59,016 bases of DNA, from NCBI RefSeq assembly GCF_900580675.1, contig NZ_UTBG01000166.1, forward strand, positions 1 to 59,016, in the 5' to 3' direction. Position numbers and translations under genes: made by a program. This document shows positions 29,534 through 38,509 of this stretch, piece by piece (the first letter of the stretch is position 1; the number at the start of each line of letters is the position of its first letter). The DNA comes from Pseudomonas viridiflava (GTDB lineage: Bacteria > Pseudomonadota > Gammaproteobacteria > Pseudomonadales > Pseudomonadaceae). Under the pieces are notes generated by a model. The model searched no databases and was not told the DNA's origin. It saw nothing but the letters and a program-made list of their open reading frames with translations.

Positions 29534-29935
29534 ATGCCCCATAACCAAAGCCTGTTCGAGCGCCTCGAACGCCCGGCGACCCGCCCTGCAGGGGGTGTGG
29601 CATCCGTCGCGGCTCACCTGGGGAAGATGCTCAGCATCCGTGCGGGCAGCGTTCAAACGTTGCCGGACTATGGCTTGCCCGACCTCAATGACATGAACCG
29701 CAGCCTGCATGAGTCACTGAGCCAGTCGCGGTTGCTGATCGAGCGATTTATCCGTGCCTACGAGCCGCGCTTGAAACATGTGCGGGTCACGGCGCTGCCG
29801 CGGGATCACGACCCATTGGCCCAGGCATTCGCCATCGAGGCCACGCTGACGGTGGACGGCGTCAAGCAACCTGTAGTGTTTACTGCGCGCTTGTGTGGCA
29901 CAGGCCGGGCCGAGGTCTTGCCGGATGTCCTTTAA
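29534..29935 (+). CDS. tssE: type VI secretion baseplate protein TssE
   Basis: 133 residues of the gp25-like TssE family: SLFERLERP at the N-terminus, LPDYGLPDLNDM in the middle and LIERFIRAYEPRLKHVRVT toward the C-terminus. The chosen ATG follows AGAGG at an ideal distance. An ATG six codons earlier overlaps the tssC stop and is the alternative. TssE is a baseplate wedge protein linking the baseplate to the sheath. Its end overlaps the tssF start by 11 bases. Confidence 0.9.
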   Translation: MPHNQSLFERLERPATRPAGGVASVAAHLGKMLSIRAGSVQTLPDYGLPDLNDMNRSLHESLSQSRLLIERFIRAYEPRLKHVRVTALPRDHDPLAQAFAIEATLTVDGVKQPVVFTARLCGTGRAEVLPDVL

Positions 29936-31712
29936 TCGTTATTACCAAAGCGAGCTCAGTGCATTGCGTCACCTGGGGCGGCGTTTCTCCGAGCGCAACC
30001 CCGCGCTTGCGCCGTTTCTTGCTCAGCCGGGCCAGGACCCTGATGTGGAAAGGCTGCTGGAGGGCTTCGCTTTTCTTACCGGTCGCTTGCGTCAGAAGCT
30101 GGACGACGAACTGCCTGAACTGACCCACTCCTTGATGCATTTGCTGTGGCCCAATTACATGCGGCCGATGCCCGCGTTCAGCATTCTGCAATTTGATCCG
30201 TTGAAGCATGCCGGCCCAGGCGTGTTCGTAGCGCGGGATACGCCGGTCGAAAGTGCTGACATCAATGGCGAACGCTGCCGTTTCCGCACCTGTTACGCCA
30301 CGCAGGTGCAGCCGCTGCAACTGGGCGCGCTCGAATACAGCGTGCAGGGGGAGCGGGCATTCTTGAGCCTGCGCCTGGAGATGAGTGCCGAGGGTAGTTT
30401 CGCTGACTTGACGATCGACAAACTGCGCCTGCACCTGGCTGGAGATCGCTACATTGCCCAGGGGTTATACCTGAGCCTGTTGCGCCAGCTTGAGGGGATA
30501 GAGTTGCTGCCTTTCGGCCGTGATGGCCTGCCGGTCATTGGCACAACTGGCCAGGCTCTCACGCTGCGACTTGACGCCGACCACGTACGCCCGGTCGGAT
30601 TCAACGAGGACCAGGCGTTGATTCCCTATCCGATGAACACCTTTCGCGGTTATCGCCATCTGCAGGAATACTTCGCCTTTCCTGACAAATACCTGTTCGT
30701 CGATGTGGCGGGGTTCGAAGCGCTGCAGAGCTTGCCGCCTGAACAGCTCAAGCAGTCAAGCGGACTGGTGTTGCGCTTCGAACTGCGAAACCCGTTGCGG
30801 GAGACCCAGTACCCCACACTGGACAATGTGAAGCTCTACTGCACCCCGATCGTCAACTTGTTCAAACAGGATGCAGTACCGATTCGTCTGGACGGAAAAC
30901 AGGATGAATACCTGCTGATACCTGGAGAGTATTCGCGTGACAACGCCTGTGTCTTTTCCGTAGACAGCGTCACGGGGTGGCACCCTGGCGGCTTGGGATA
31001 TCAGACCTATGTGCCGTTCGAATCCTTTGAGCATGACGGCGATACGCACGTCTCGACGGGGGCCCCCAGCTACAGCATTCGCCAACGTTCTTCGGCGCAG
31101 CATGCCGGGTTCGATACCTGGCTGGGATTCAATAATGGCCTGGCGGCCAATCGGCAGACACTCTCGGTCGAGCTGACCTGTACCAACCACAATATGCCCG
31201 GGCTGCTTCCGATCGGGGCGATCAACCAACCTTGCGAGCAGACACCGCAGGGGTTGTCGTTTCGTAATATCTGCGTGCCGACCACCAGCTATTCGCCGCC
31301 ACTGGACCATGATTTTCTCTGGCGGCTCATCAGCAACATGTCGCTTAACTACCTGTCTTTGAGCGACATCAATGCCTTGAGGATGATCCTCGAAACCTAC
31401 GACCTGCCGCGCTACCACGACCGCCAGGCGCAAAAGGTCAGTGATAAAAGGCTGGGTGCCTTGCGCTCCGTCGAGCATACGGCCGTCGATCGACTTCACC
31501 GAGGCCTGCCGTTTCGGGGTTTGCGCATCGACCTGACGATTGATCCCGCAGGCTTCCTGGGCCAGGGCGACGTGTTTGTGTTCGCGTCGGTGCTCAACGA
31601 ATTTTTCGCGCTCTACGCCAGCCTTAATGCATTCCACGAACTACGAGTCATCAGCACACAAGGAGACGTGTACCTATGGCCACCACGGATGGGCCAGCAG
31701 CCCCTGCTTTGA
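29925..31712 (+). CDS. tssF: type VI secretion baseplate protein TssF
   Basis: 595 residues of the ImpG/VasA family: FNRYYQSELSALRHLGRRF and LTHSLMHLLWPNYMRPMPAF are the hallmark N-terminal segments, and ALRMILETYDLP with a VFASVLNEFFALYASLNAFHE-type end is the hallmark C-terminus. The first ATG inside the end of tssE is chosen. TssF forms baseplate wedges with TssG and TssE. The gene end overlaps tssG by 37 bases. Confidence 0.92.
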   Translation: MSFNRYYQSELSALRHLGRRFSERNPALAPFLAQPGQDPDVERLLEGFAFLTGRLRQKLDDELPELTHSLMHLLWPNYMRPMPAFSILQFDPLKHAGPGVFVARDTPVESADINGERCRFRTCYATQVQPLQLGALEYSVQGERAFLSLRLEMSAEGSFADLTIDKLRLHLAGDRYIAQGLYLSLLRQLEGIELLPFGRDGLPVIGTTGQALTLRLDADHVRPVGFNEDQALIPYPMNTFRGYRHLQEYFAFPDKYLFVDVAGFEALQSLPPEQLKQSSGLVLRFELRNPLRETQYPTLDNVKLYCTPIVNLFKQDAVPIRLDGKQDEYLLIPGEYSRDNACVFSVDSVTGWHPGGLGYQTYVPFESFEHDGDTHVSTGAPSYSIRQRSSAQHAGFDTWLGFNNGLAANRQTLSVELTCTNHNMPGLLPIGAINQPCEQTPQGLSFRNICVPTTSYSPPLDHDFLWRLISNMSLNYLSLSDINALRMILETYDLPRYHDRQAQKVSDKRLGALRSVEHTAVDRLHRGLPFRGLRIDLTIDPAGFLGQGDVFVFASVLNEFFALYASLNAFHELRVISTQGDVYLWPPRMGQQPLL

Positions 31713-32689
31713 CGAACCTGGCCGGTGTCATCCGCGAATACTCGCTGTTCCAGGCAGTTTTGCAGGTGATCAAGCGCCTGCGTGACGCCCATCCGACGCT
31801 GGATGAGGATGCGCTGTACGACCAGTTGGAGTTTCAGGCCAACCCGGGGCTTGGTTTCCCTGGCCACGATATTGACCGGGTTGAGTTTTTTGTTGAGCAC
31901 GGTCAGTTGCGCGCACGTCTGCGCCTCAACGTGCTGGGCCTGTGTGGTGCCGGTTCGCCATTGCCCGCGTTTTATGGCGAGCAGGCATTTGTTGACGGGG
32001 AGGGCGGTAGGACCACCCGCGATTTCCTGGACCTGTTTCATCACCGATTGCAGCGGCTGATGCTGCCGATCTGGCGTAAATACCGCTATCGGATGTGTTT
32101 TCAAGACGGGGCGCGCGACGCTTTTTCCGATCAGTTGTTTGCATTGATCGGGTTGAGAGGGCGGCAGATTCGCAGTGCTACGCCTTTGGACTGCAAGCGG
32201 TTATTGCCCTATCTGGGTTTGCTTGGCCTGCGTGCGCATTCGGCAGCCCTGATCGAGACGGTGTTGCGTTACTACTTCAGGCACAACCGTCTGTTTATCG
32301 AGCAGTGGGTCGAGCGCTCGGTGTTGATTACTGGCCCGCAGCGAAATCGGCTCGGCATTGCGAACAGTTTGTTAGGCCAGGACCAGGTACTGGGAAGCCG
32401 GGTCGCCGACCGCAGCGGCAAGTTCAGGGTGCATGTGAAAGGTCTGGACTGGCAACGATTCCATGCGTTTCTGCCGACCGGTACGGACTACCCGCTGCTG
32501 TGTTCATTGGTACGCCTGACGGCACGCGACCCTCTGGAGTATGACCTGCGCCTGGTGCTGGCCAGGGATGAAATCAGGCCATTGCACATTGGCGAGCGCA
32601 ACGTCTGTCGACTCGGCTGGACCAGTTGGCTGGCGCATGAGTGCGCTGACGGAGTGGTCATTGTGCCCAGCAACGTTTATGAGGGATGA
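31676..32689 (+). CDS. tssG: type VI secretion baseplate protein TssG
   Basis: 337 residues of the ImpH/VasB family: REYSLFQAVLQVIKRL near the N-terminus, LEFQANPGLGFPGHDIDRVE, then FYGEQAFVDGEGG and a C-terminal LARDEIRPLHIGERNVCRLG. AAGGAG, located inside tssF, precedes the ATG, which supports the 37-base overlap. TssG works with TssF in baseplate wedges. Confidence 0.9.
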   Translation: MATTDGPAAPALTNLAGVIREYSLFQAVLQVIKRLRDAHPTLDEDALYDQLEFQANPGLGFPGHDIDRVEFFVEHGQLRARLRLNVLGLCGAGSPLPAFYGEQAFVDGEGGRTTRDFLDLFHHRLQRLMLPIWRKYRYRMCFQDGARDAFSDQLFALIGLRGRQIRSATPLDCKRLLPYLGLLGLRAHSAALIETVLRYYFRHNRLFIEQWVERSVLITGPQRNRLGIANSLLGQDQVLGSRVADRSGKFRVHVKGLDWQRFHAFLPTGTDYPLLCSLVRLTARDPLEYDLRLVLARDEIRPLHIGERNVCRLGWTSWLAHECADGVVIVPSNVYEG

Positions 32690-32695
32690 GTCATT

Positions 32696-35128
32696 ATGAT
32701 GAATGTAGACCTGCAACAACTTATCCAGACGTTGACCGCCCAGGTCCGTCGCGACCTTGAGCGCTCAGCTGAGCGCTGTGTGACACGGGGTGGCAACGAA
32801 GTGTTGGTGGAAGATTTGCTACTGGCCCTGCTTGAACATCATGACAGCCTGTTGGTGCGGGCGTTGGCGGATGCGGGTGTCGAAGTCGGCGAGCTGCAGG
32901 CAATACTGCAGCCGAAGGCGCAGGCGAGTGCGTCGCGCAACCCGGTGTTTGCCCAGGCTCTCGTGCAATGGCTGCAACAAGCCCTGATGGTTGCCCATCT
33001 GGAGCTGCGGCAAACGGAAGTTGATCACGGTGCGCTGTTGCTGGCGCTGGTGCGTCACCCGTTACAGCACGCCGGCAGTGGTTACCAGGCGTTGTTGAGC
33101 AGGTTGGACGCCCAGCGTGTGCATGATTTTTTGTTGAGTCGGGCGCCTGACACCAACGTTACGCCGGGTGGCGAGTCGTTGCTGGAGCGCTTTACCCACG
33201 ACCTGAGCCGCCAGGCCCAGGAGGGGCGCATCGACCCCGTGCTGTGCCGTGACGCGGAGATCCGCCAGGTAATCGACATACTGGTGCGCCGACGCAAGAA
33301 TAATCCGATTCTCGTGGGTGAAGCCGGGGTGGGGAAAACCGCGGTTGTCGAGGGCCTTGCCCTGCTGGTCGCCAGCGCCCAGGTCCCGGAACCGCTCAAG
33401 GATGTCCGGATTTTGACCCTGGACATGGGCCTGCTCCAGGCGGGCGCCGGCATCAAGGGCGAATTCGAACGGCGACTCAAGGGGGTGATCGATGAGGTCA
33501 AGCAGTCAGCGAAGCCTGTAATCCTGTTTATCGACGAGGCGCACACGTTGGTGGGGGCAGGTGCCCAGGCGGGTGCGTCCGATGCCGCCAACTTGCTCAA
33601 GCCGGCCCTGGCCCGGGGTGAAGTGCGCACTATTGCCGCCACTACCTGGTCGGAATACAAGAAATACTTCGAAAAAGACCCGGCACTGGCGCGGCGTTTC
33701 CAGCCCGTGCAGGTCTGCGAGCCCAGCGTTGAACAGGCGGTCTCGATCCTGCGTGGCCTGGTCCCTGTGTATGAACGCAGCCACGGTGTCTATGTGCGTG
33801 ACGATGCGGTGGTCGCTGCGGCGCAGATGAGTGCGCGTTATCTGGCCGGGCGCCAGTTGCCCGACAAGGCGGTGGACGTGCTGGATACTGCGTGTGCACG
33901 CGTGCGCACCAACCGGGATACGGCGCCCGAGGCATTGCAGCGCCTGTACGCGGAGCAAACGCAGGGCACGCGCCAGCGTCAGGCGCTGAGCCGGGACCGG
34001 GATTCGGGTCTGCCAGTGGATGAACAGGCCCTGCTCGCGCTGAACTTGCGTATGGAGGCAGTGGAGGCTGAGCGTCAGGACCTGGAGCAACGCTGGCTTG
34101 AAGATCGGGCGGTGGAGCAACACGTGTGCCCACGGCTTGTCGCACAGGTGATCAGTGCCTGGACCGGTATCCCGGTTGAGCAACTGGCCCTCGAGAGCAG
34201 TGAAAGGGTGCTGGGTTTTGCCGATGCGCTGCGCTCACGCATTCTCGGCCAGGAGCAGGTGGTGCAGGCCCTTGATCGCAACCTGCGCGCCGTGGCTACC
34301 GGGCTTAACAAGGCCGAAGCCCCGGTTGGCGTGTTCCTGCTGGTCGGCCCGAGTGGTGTGGGCAAGACCGAGACGGCTCTGGCCCTTGGCGACCTGCTGT
34401 ATGGAGGCGAGCGTTTTGTCACCACCCTCAATATGTCGGAGTTCCAGGAAAAACACGCGCTGTCCCGGCTGATCGGAGCGCCACCCGGTTATGTCGGTTA
34501 TGGCGAGGGTGGAGTGTTGACGGAAGCCGTACGCCAGCGTCCATATTCGGTCGTGCTGCTCGACGAAGTCGAGAAGGCCGATCCGGAAGTGCTGAACCTG
34601 TTCTATCAGATTTTCGACAAGGGGTTGGCCAACGACGGCGAGGGTCGGGAAATCGACTTCCGCAACACGCTGATCCTGATGACCTCCAACCTCGGCAGTG
34701 AATGTATCGGCGAATTATGCGCAGGTGGCCGCAGACCCGATGTACAGGTGCTGCACGAGGCCATCCGTCCGTTGCTGCGCGACCACTTCAAGCCGGCGCT
34801 GCTGGCCCGGATGCGCGTGGTGCCGTATTACCCGATCAAGGGCGAGATTCTGCAGGACATGGCCAGGCTCAAGCTGGACCGCCTCGGGCAAAGGCTGCAT
34901 CTGCGCAAGCTTGCGTTCAGTTATGCGCCTGAGCTGGTTGCGCACATGGCCGAGCGCTGTGCGAGCAGTGACAGCGGTGCTCGGTACATTGATCAATGGG
35001 TTGAAACCCACTTGCTGCCGCAGGTGGTGGACCGGCTGCTGGACGCCATGGCCAGTGGCGAGACCCTGGCGCAAGTGCATGCCGGACTGGATGATAACGG
35101 CGAACCACGCTGCGAGTTCAGCCAATGA
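32696..35128 (+). CDS. clpV: type VI secretion AAA+ ATPase ClpV (TssH)
   Basis: 810 residues with the ClpB-like layout: an N-terminal Clp repeat domain (about 1-145), AAA1 with Walker A GEAGVGKT (208-215) and FIDEAH (278-283), a middle coiled coil, and AAA2 with GPSGVGKT (551-558), pore loop GYVGYGEGG and LLDEVEKADP (621-630). It disassembles contracted TssBC sheath for reuse. It is somewhat shorter than many ClpV proteins (about 850-900 residues), mainly around the middle domain and C-terminus. The stop overlaps the start of the sigma-54 activator (ATGA). Confidence 0.92.
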   Translation: MMNVDLQQLIQTLTAQVRRDLERSAERCVTRGGNEVLVEDLLLALLEHHDSLLVRALADAGVEVGELQAILQPKAQASASRNPVFAQALVQWLQQALMVAHLELRQTEVDHGALLLALVRHPLQHAGSGYQALLSRLDAQRVHDFLLSRAPDTNVTPGGESLLERFTHDLSRQAQEGRIDPVLCRDAEIRQVIDILVRRRKNNPILVGEAGVGKTAVVEGLALLVASAQVPEPLKDVRILTLDMGLLQAGAGIKGEFERRLKGVIDEVKQSAKPVILFIDEAHTLVGAGAQAGASDAANLLKPALARGEVRTIAATTWSEYKKYFEKDPALARRFQPVQVCEPSVEQAVSILRGLVPVYERSHGVYVRDDAVVAAAQMSARYLAGRQLPDKAVDVLDTACARVRTNRDTAPEALQRLYAEQTQGTRQRQALSRDRDSGLPVDEQALLALNLRMEAVEAERQDLEQRWLEDRAVEQHVCPRLVAQVISAWTGIPVEQLALESSERVLGFADALRSRILGQEQVVQALDRNLRAVATGLNKAEAPVGVFLLVGPSGVGKTETALALGDLLYGGERFVTTLNMSEFQEKHALSRLIGAPPGYVGYGEGGVLTEAVRQRPYSVVLLDEVEKADPEVLNLFYQIFDKGLANDGEGREIDFRNTLILMTSNLGSECIGELCAGGRRPDVQVLHEAIRPLLRDHFKPALLARMRVVPYYPIKGEILQDMARLKLDRLGQRLHLRKLAFSYAPELVAHMAERCASSDSGARYIDQWVETHLLPQVVDRLLDAMASGETLAQVHAGLDDNGEPRCEFSQ

Positions 35129-36657
35129 TGGACAACCTGTTTACCCAGTTGCCCCATCCCCTGGCTTACGCTGATGCCTTGCTGTCCTGGTTCGCTCGCA
35201 TGGGCATTGATGACGATGAGAGCAGCTTGCCGGATCTCTGTGTGGTGGCTGCGGCCCAACTGAGTCAGTGCGAACTCAGCCAATTGTATTGGCGCGACGA
35301 GGCTACGGGCAGGCTGGACCTGATTGCCCAGCATTCGCCTGGGGCGCTTCCTCCCCAAGCCCTGGTGAGCGGCGCGGACTTTCAGCATGAACAGGTGCTG
35401 CACTATGTACTCAGTCATCGCAGCGCCCTCAGCCTCGACGACCTGAAAAACAGCCCGTACGAAAGCGGTTTCCTGCCGGCAATGGCGACGCCCTGGCACT
35501 CGTTGTCGTGTGTGCCGTTGTTGAGTCGGCAGAAGACCATCGCAGGCATATTGCTGTACGCCAGCCAGCGCCCGAATCCCTTGCAAAACTACGCCGCCTC
35601 ATTGGGCCTGCTCGGCAGCTTTGCCTTGATGCAGCTGGCATTGCTGCGGCGTACGCGCCCTGTGCGCAATGTTGTTCATCCAGAGGTTGAAGCGCAGGTA
35701 CCCCGTACAGCGTTTGGCTTGATTGGCAACAGCACGGCCATGGATGAAACCTACCGCCTGATCGGCAAGGTTCTGCATACCCCCTATACCGTGCTGCTGC
35801 GCGGTGAGACCGGTACTGGCAAGGAAGTGGTGGCGCGGGCTATTCATTCTGCCGGATCACGCAGTGGCAAGGCGTTTGTGGTGCAAAACTGTGCGGCATT
35901 TCCCGAGGGGCTGCTGGAAAGTGAGCTGTTCGGCTATCGAAGAGGTGCCTTCACTGGGGCCGAGCGCAACCATGCCGGGTTGTTTGACACCGCTGACGGC
36001 GGCACCTTGCTCCTCGACGAAATCGGCGATATGCCGCTGTCACTGCAGGCCAAGTTGCTGCGGGTGTTGCAGGAAGGGGAAATTCGTCCATTGGGTGCCA
36101 ATGCGGCACACAAAGTCGATGTTCGCATTATCGCCGCGACTCACCGCGACCTCGCCGCGATGGTGGCACAGGGTGGTTTTCGCGAAGACCTTTACTACCG
36201 CCTGGCGCAATTCCCCATTGAGCTTCCGGCCTTGCGTGAGCGCGACGGCGATGTGCTGCTGTTGGCGCGGCATTTTGCGCACAACGCTTGTGTCGCCCTG
36301 GGCCGTTCAGCCGTGGAGTGGTCAAGCGCGGCCTTGGATCAACTGTCGAGCCATGCTTTTCCCGGCAATGTACGAGAACTCAAATGCCTGGTGGAGCGTG
36401 CGGTGTTGCTGTGTGACGACGGCGTGATCCTGCCGACGCACCTGTCCCTGGTGCCCGTCACGGCCAATGGCGCGGACGACGCAACGTTGCGCCAACGGCT
36501 GGAGCGGGTAGAGCGGGTGTTTCTGATCGACTGCCTGCACAAGAACCGTGGCAACCGAACGCGCACAGCCCGTGAGTTGGGCGTCGCCCGTCGCACGCTG
36601 CTCTACCGCCTCGCGCACTTGAAGATCCCCGTCAGCGAGGTTCGCGAGGCACGCTGA
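35125..36657 (+). CDS. sigma-54 dependent activator of the T6SS cluster (Sfa2/VasH type)
   Basis: 510 residues: an N-terminal GAF-like sensory domain (about 20-170), an AAA+ domain with Walker A GETGTGKE (227-234), the sigma-54 contact motif GAFTGA (274-279) and Walker [10 protein letters not shown], and a Fis-type helix-turn-helix ([19 protein letters not shown]). It is translationally coupled to clpV. All key residues for sigma-54 activation are present. Its position matches sfa2 in the P. aeruginosa HSI-II cluster. It probably acts on promoters in the hcp-tssA region or on remote hcp/vgrG genes. Confidence 0.9.
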   Translation: MMDNLFTQLPHPLAYADALLSWFARMGIDDDESSLPDLCVVAAAQLSQCELSQLYWRDEATGRLDLIAQHSPGALPPQALVSGADFQHEQVLHYVLSHRSALSLDDLKNSPYESGFLPAMATPWHSLSCVPLLSRQKTIAGILLYASQRPNPLQNYAASLGLLGSFALMQLALLRRTRPVRNVVHPEVEAQVPRTAFGLIGNSTAMDETYRLIGKVLHTPYTVLLRGETGTGKEVVARAIHSAGSRSGKAFVVQNCAAFPEGLLESELFGYRRGAFTGAERNHAGLFDTADGGTLLLDEIGDMPLSLQAKLLRVLQEGEIRPLGANAAHKVDVRIIAATHRDLAAMVAQGGFREDLYYRLAQFPIELPALRERDGDVLLLARHFAHNACVALGRSAVEWSSAALDQLSSHAFPGNVRELKCLVERAVLLCDDGVILPTHLSLVPVTANGADDATLRQRLERVERVFLIDCLHKNRGNRTRTARELGVARRTLLYRLAHLKIPVSEVREAR

Positions 36658-36695
36658 AGGGCGCACGTCCGGGCACTTTTTTCTGGAGATACCTG

Positions 36696-36827
36696 ATGCT
36701 TTTTCGTCCATGGCAAGCGTTGGCGCTTGTGCTGTGTTTGTTGGGTGGCTGTAACGCCAATTATGTCTTTGATGATGCTGACTACCGACCGTTGGGTGAT
36801 CCACAGGCGCCCCATCGCGGCCATTGA
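36696..36827 (+). CDS. 43-residue lipoprotein, OrfX (PA1664-like) of the T6SS cluster
   Basis: A very short gene with GGAG before its ATG. The product is a Sec signal with lipobox LLGGC at residues 15-19, so Cys19 would be acylated, leaving a mature tail of only 25 residues (NANYVFDDADYRPLGDPQAP near its start). An equivalent tiny gene sits between sfa2 and fha2 in P. aeruginosa HSI-II. The role is unknown; a membrane-anchored tether or a partner of TssJ or TssM is conceivable. The codon pattern and the Shine-Dalgarno support expression. Confidence 0.75.
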   Translation: MLFRPWQALALVLCLLGGCNANYVFDDADYRPLGDPQAPHRGH

Positions 36828-36844
36828 ACAGGGAGAGTCCTGCC

Positions 36845-38017
36845 ATGCAATTAGTGTTTGAAGTATGTGACACCGCGAACGGTGAAGCGCCAGCGCGCAA
36901 GCTATTCGACCGTGTCGGCGGCGTGATCGGCCGAGGGATGGGGTGTGACTGGGTTATTCCCGACACCCAGCGCCTGATCTCCAGCCACCATGGTTTGGTC
37001 AGTTTTCGAGACGGCCGCTACTTTCTGACGGATATCAGCAGCAACGGAATTGCTGTGTCCGGCAGTGTGGAGCGCCTGCGCAAAGGGCAAGCCCGACCGA
37101 TCAGTGAAGGCGATGTGTACCGGCTGGGATCGATGGAGATTCGTGCCCGGCTATCAGGGGATGAGCGGCATCGATTCGCTCGCAGCGACACGATTCCCAA
37201 TGATGCATTTCTGGGACTTGATCCCGTTCAGGCACTGGACCTGGAGCAACGACGCGTTGAGTCATCCCAAGAGCTGGATGCGTTGGACACGTCAACCCAG
37301 TCGCCTGCCCAATCATTGCGTGAAGGTGCCGTGGATCGCGATCACCTGGTGGTACCTCAATGGGCCGAGCCAGCCAGGGAAGAGGAATCGCCACTGCCCG
37401 AGTCCTTTGCTCCCGCAGCTTCGGACAGCTTCTGGTCACAGTTCGGCGAGGCCCTGGGCATGCGCTTGGAAACGCTCGACACGCCGGGTCGCGAGGCGCT
37501 GGCGATCAAGGTGGCGGGCCTGTTCAGGCAGACGGTCGAAGGGCTGCAGCAAAGCCTTCGAACCCGAGACGAGCTCAACAGTGAAGTGAACCTGGGTTGG
37601 AGCACCCCAACGCCCAGAACGCATAACCCCTTGAAGGATTGCGCCGATACCCAGGCGACCTTGACGGCGTTGCTGGGGGCCGGCGAGTCGGGCCAGCTGC
37701 CTGCGGAGCAGGCAGTTGCCCAGACCTGCCGGGAGCTGCAAGTGCATCAACTGGCCCTGGTGGTGGCCTGTCGTGCCGCACTGCGCAGTGCGCTGGCGGC
37801 TTTTGCGCCAGGTCATCTGTTGTTGTGCTTCGAACGCGAGCGCAACCCGGGTCGGTTCTTTACCGACGGCGCCCATTGGCGAGCGTACCAGCGCCATTAC
37901 CGACGGCTGCACGACGAGGTCGCCCTGGACGAGCAGCTATTGCGCAGCGACTTTACCAAAGCCTATGAGGAACAGGTACGCCTGGTCTCCACCTTGCACG
38001 CCGCGTACCCGGGATGA
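36845..38017 (+). CDS. tagH: FHA-domain type VI secretion protein (Fha/TagH)
   Basis: 390 residues. An N-terminal FHA domain (about 15-100) shows the conserved GRGMGCDW, SSHHG and SSNGI motifs that bind phosphothreonine. A variable acidic linker follows, and the C-terminal TagH/ImpI-type domain begins near SFWSQFGEALGMRL. In T6SS with PpkA/PppA-type pairs, Fha is phosphorylated and promotes assembly. Such a kinase-phosphatase pair closes this cluster. GGGAGAG precedes the ATG; a TTG seven codons upstream is less likely. Confidence 0.88.
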   Translation: MQLVFEVCDTANGEAPARKLFDRVGGVIGRGMGCDWVIPDTQRLISSHHGLVSFRDGRYFLTDISSNGIAVSGSVERLRKGQARPISEGDVYRLGSMEIRARLSGDERHRFARSDTIPNDAFLGLDPVQALDLEQRRVESSQELDALDTSTQSPAQSLREGAVDRDHLVVPQWAEPAREEESPLPESFAPAASDSFWSQFGEALGMRLETLDTPGREALAIKVAGLFRQTVEGLQQSLRTRDELNSEVNLGWSTPTPRTHNPLKDCADTQATLTALLGAGESGQLPAEQAVAQTCRELQVHQLALVVACRAALRSALAAFAPGHLLLCFERERNPGRFFTDGAHWRAYQRHYRRLHDEVALDEQLLRSDFTKAYEEQVRLVSTLHAAYPG

Positions 38018-38508
38018 TGTTCATGTATCGAATCACCGTTGCGTCAATAGGGTTAACGCTGTGCCTGCTGGTCGGTTGCAGCAGCCTTTCACCGTTTTCG
38101 ACCCTGACCAAGCTGGACCTGACATTGACGGCCAGCGACGAGGTCAACCCGGACCTCCACGGGCGTCCCTCGCCAGTGGTCGTGCGCCTGCTTGAGCTGC
38201 GGCACCCCGTAGCCTTCGAAAATGCCGATTTTTTCAGCCTTTATGCGCGGGCCGAACAGACGCTGCCCAAGGATTGGGTCAGCAGCGAAGAACTGGAAAT
38301 GCGGCCCGGCGATCGGCTTGCGCTCAAGCTCAGTGTTGAGCCGCAAACCCGTTATGTAGGCGTGCTGGCGGCCTATCGCGATCTGCCCCATGTGCAATGG
38401 CGGCTGGTGTTGCCTGTCGCCCCTGAGCAGCTGACGCGTGCCGAGCTGGTGCTGGACCAGGCTGGTATTCGCCTCGATACCCCGCACACCCGCAAGACGG
38501 AGGATTGA
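38014..38508 (+). CDS. tssJ: type VI secretion outer-membrane lipoprotein TssJ
   Basis: 164 residues with a lipobox LLVGC; Cys22 is the lipidation site. The mature part has the transthyretin-like TssJ pattern (KLDLTLTASDEVNPDLHGRP, then VVVRLLELRHPVAFENADFF and YVGVLAAYRDL). TssJ anchors the TssJLM membrane complex in the outer membrane. Its start overlaps the fha stop by four bases, and tssK begins one base after it ends. Confidence 0.92.
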   Translation: MMFMYRITVASIGLTLCLLVGCSSLSPFSTLTKLDLTLTASDEVNPDLHGRPSPVVVRLLELRHPVAFENADFFSLYARAEQTLPKDWVSSEELEMRPGDRLALKLSVEPQTRYVGVLAAYRDLPHVQWRLVLPVAPEQLTRAELVLDQAGIRLDTPHTRKTED

Positions 38509-38509
38509 G

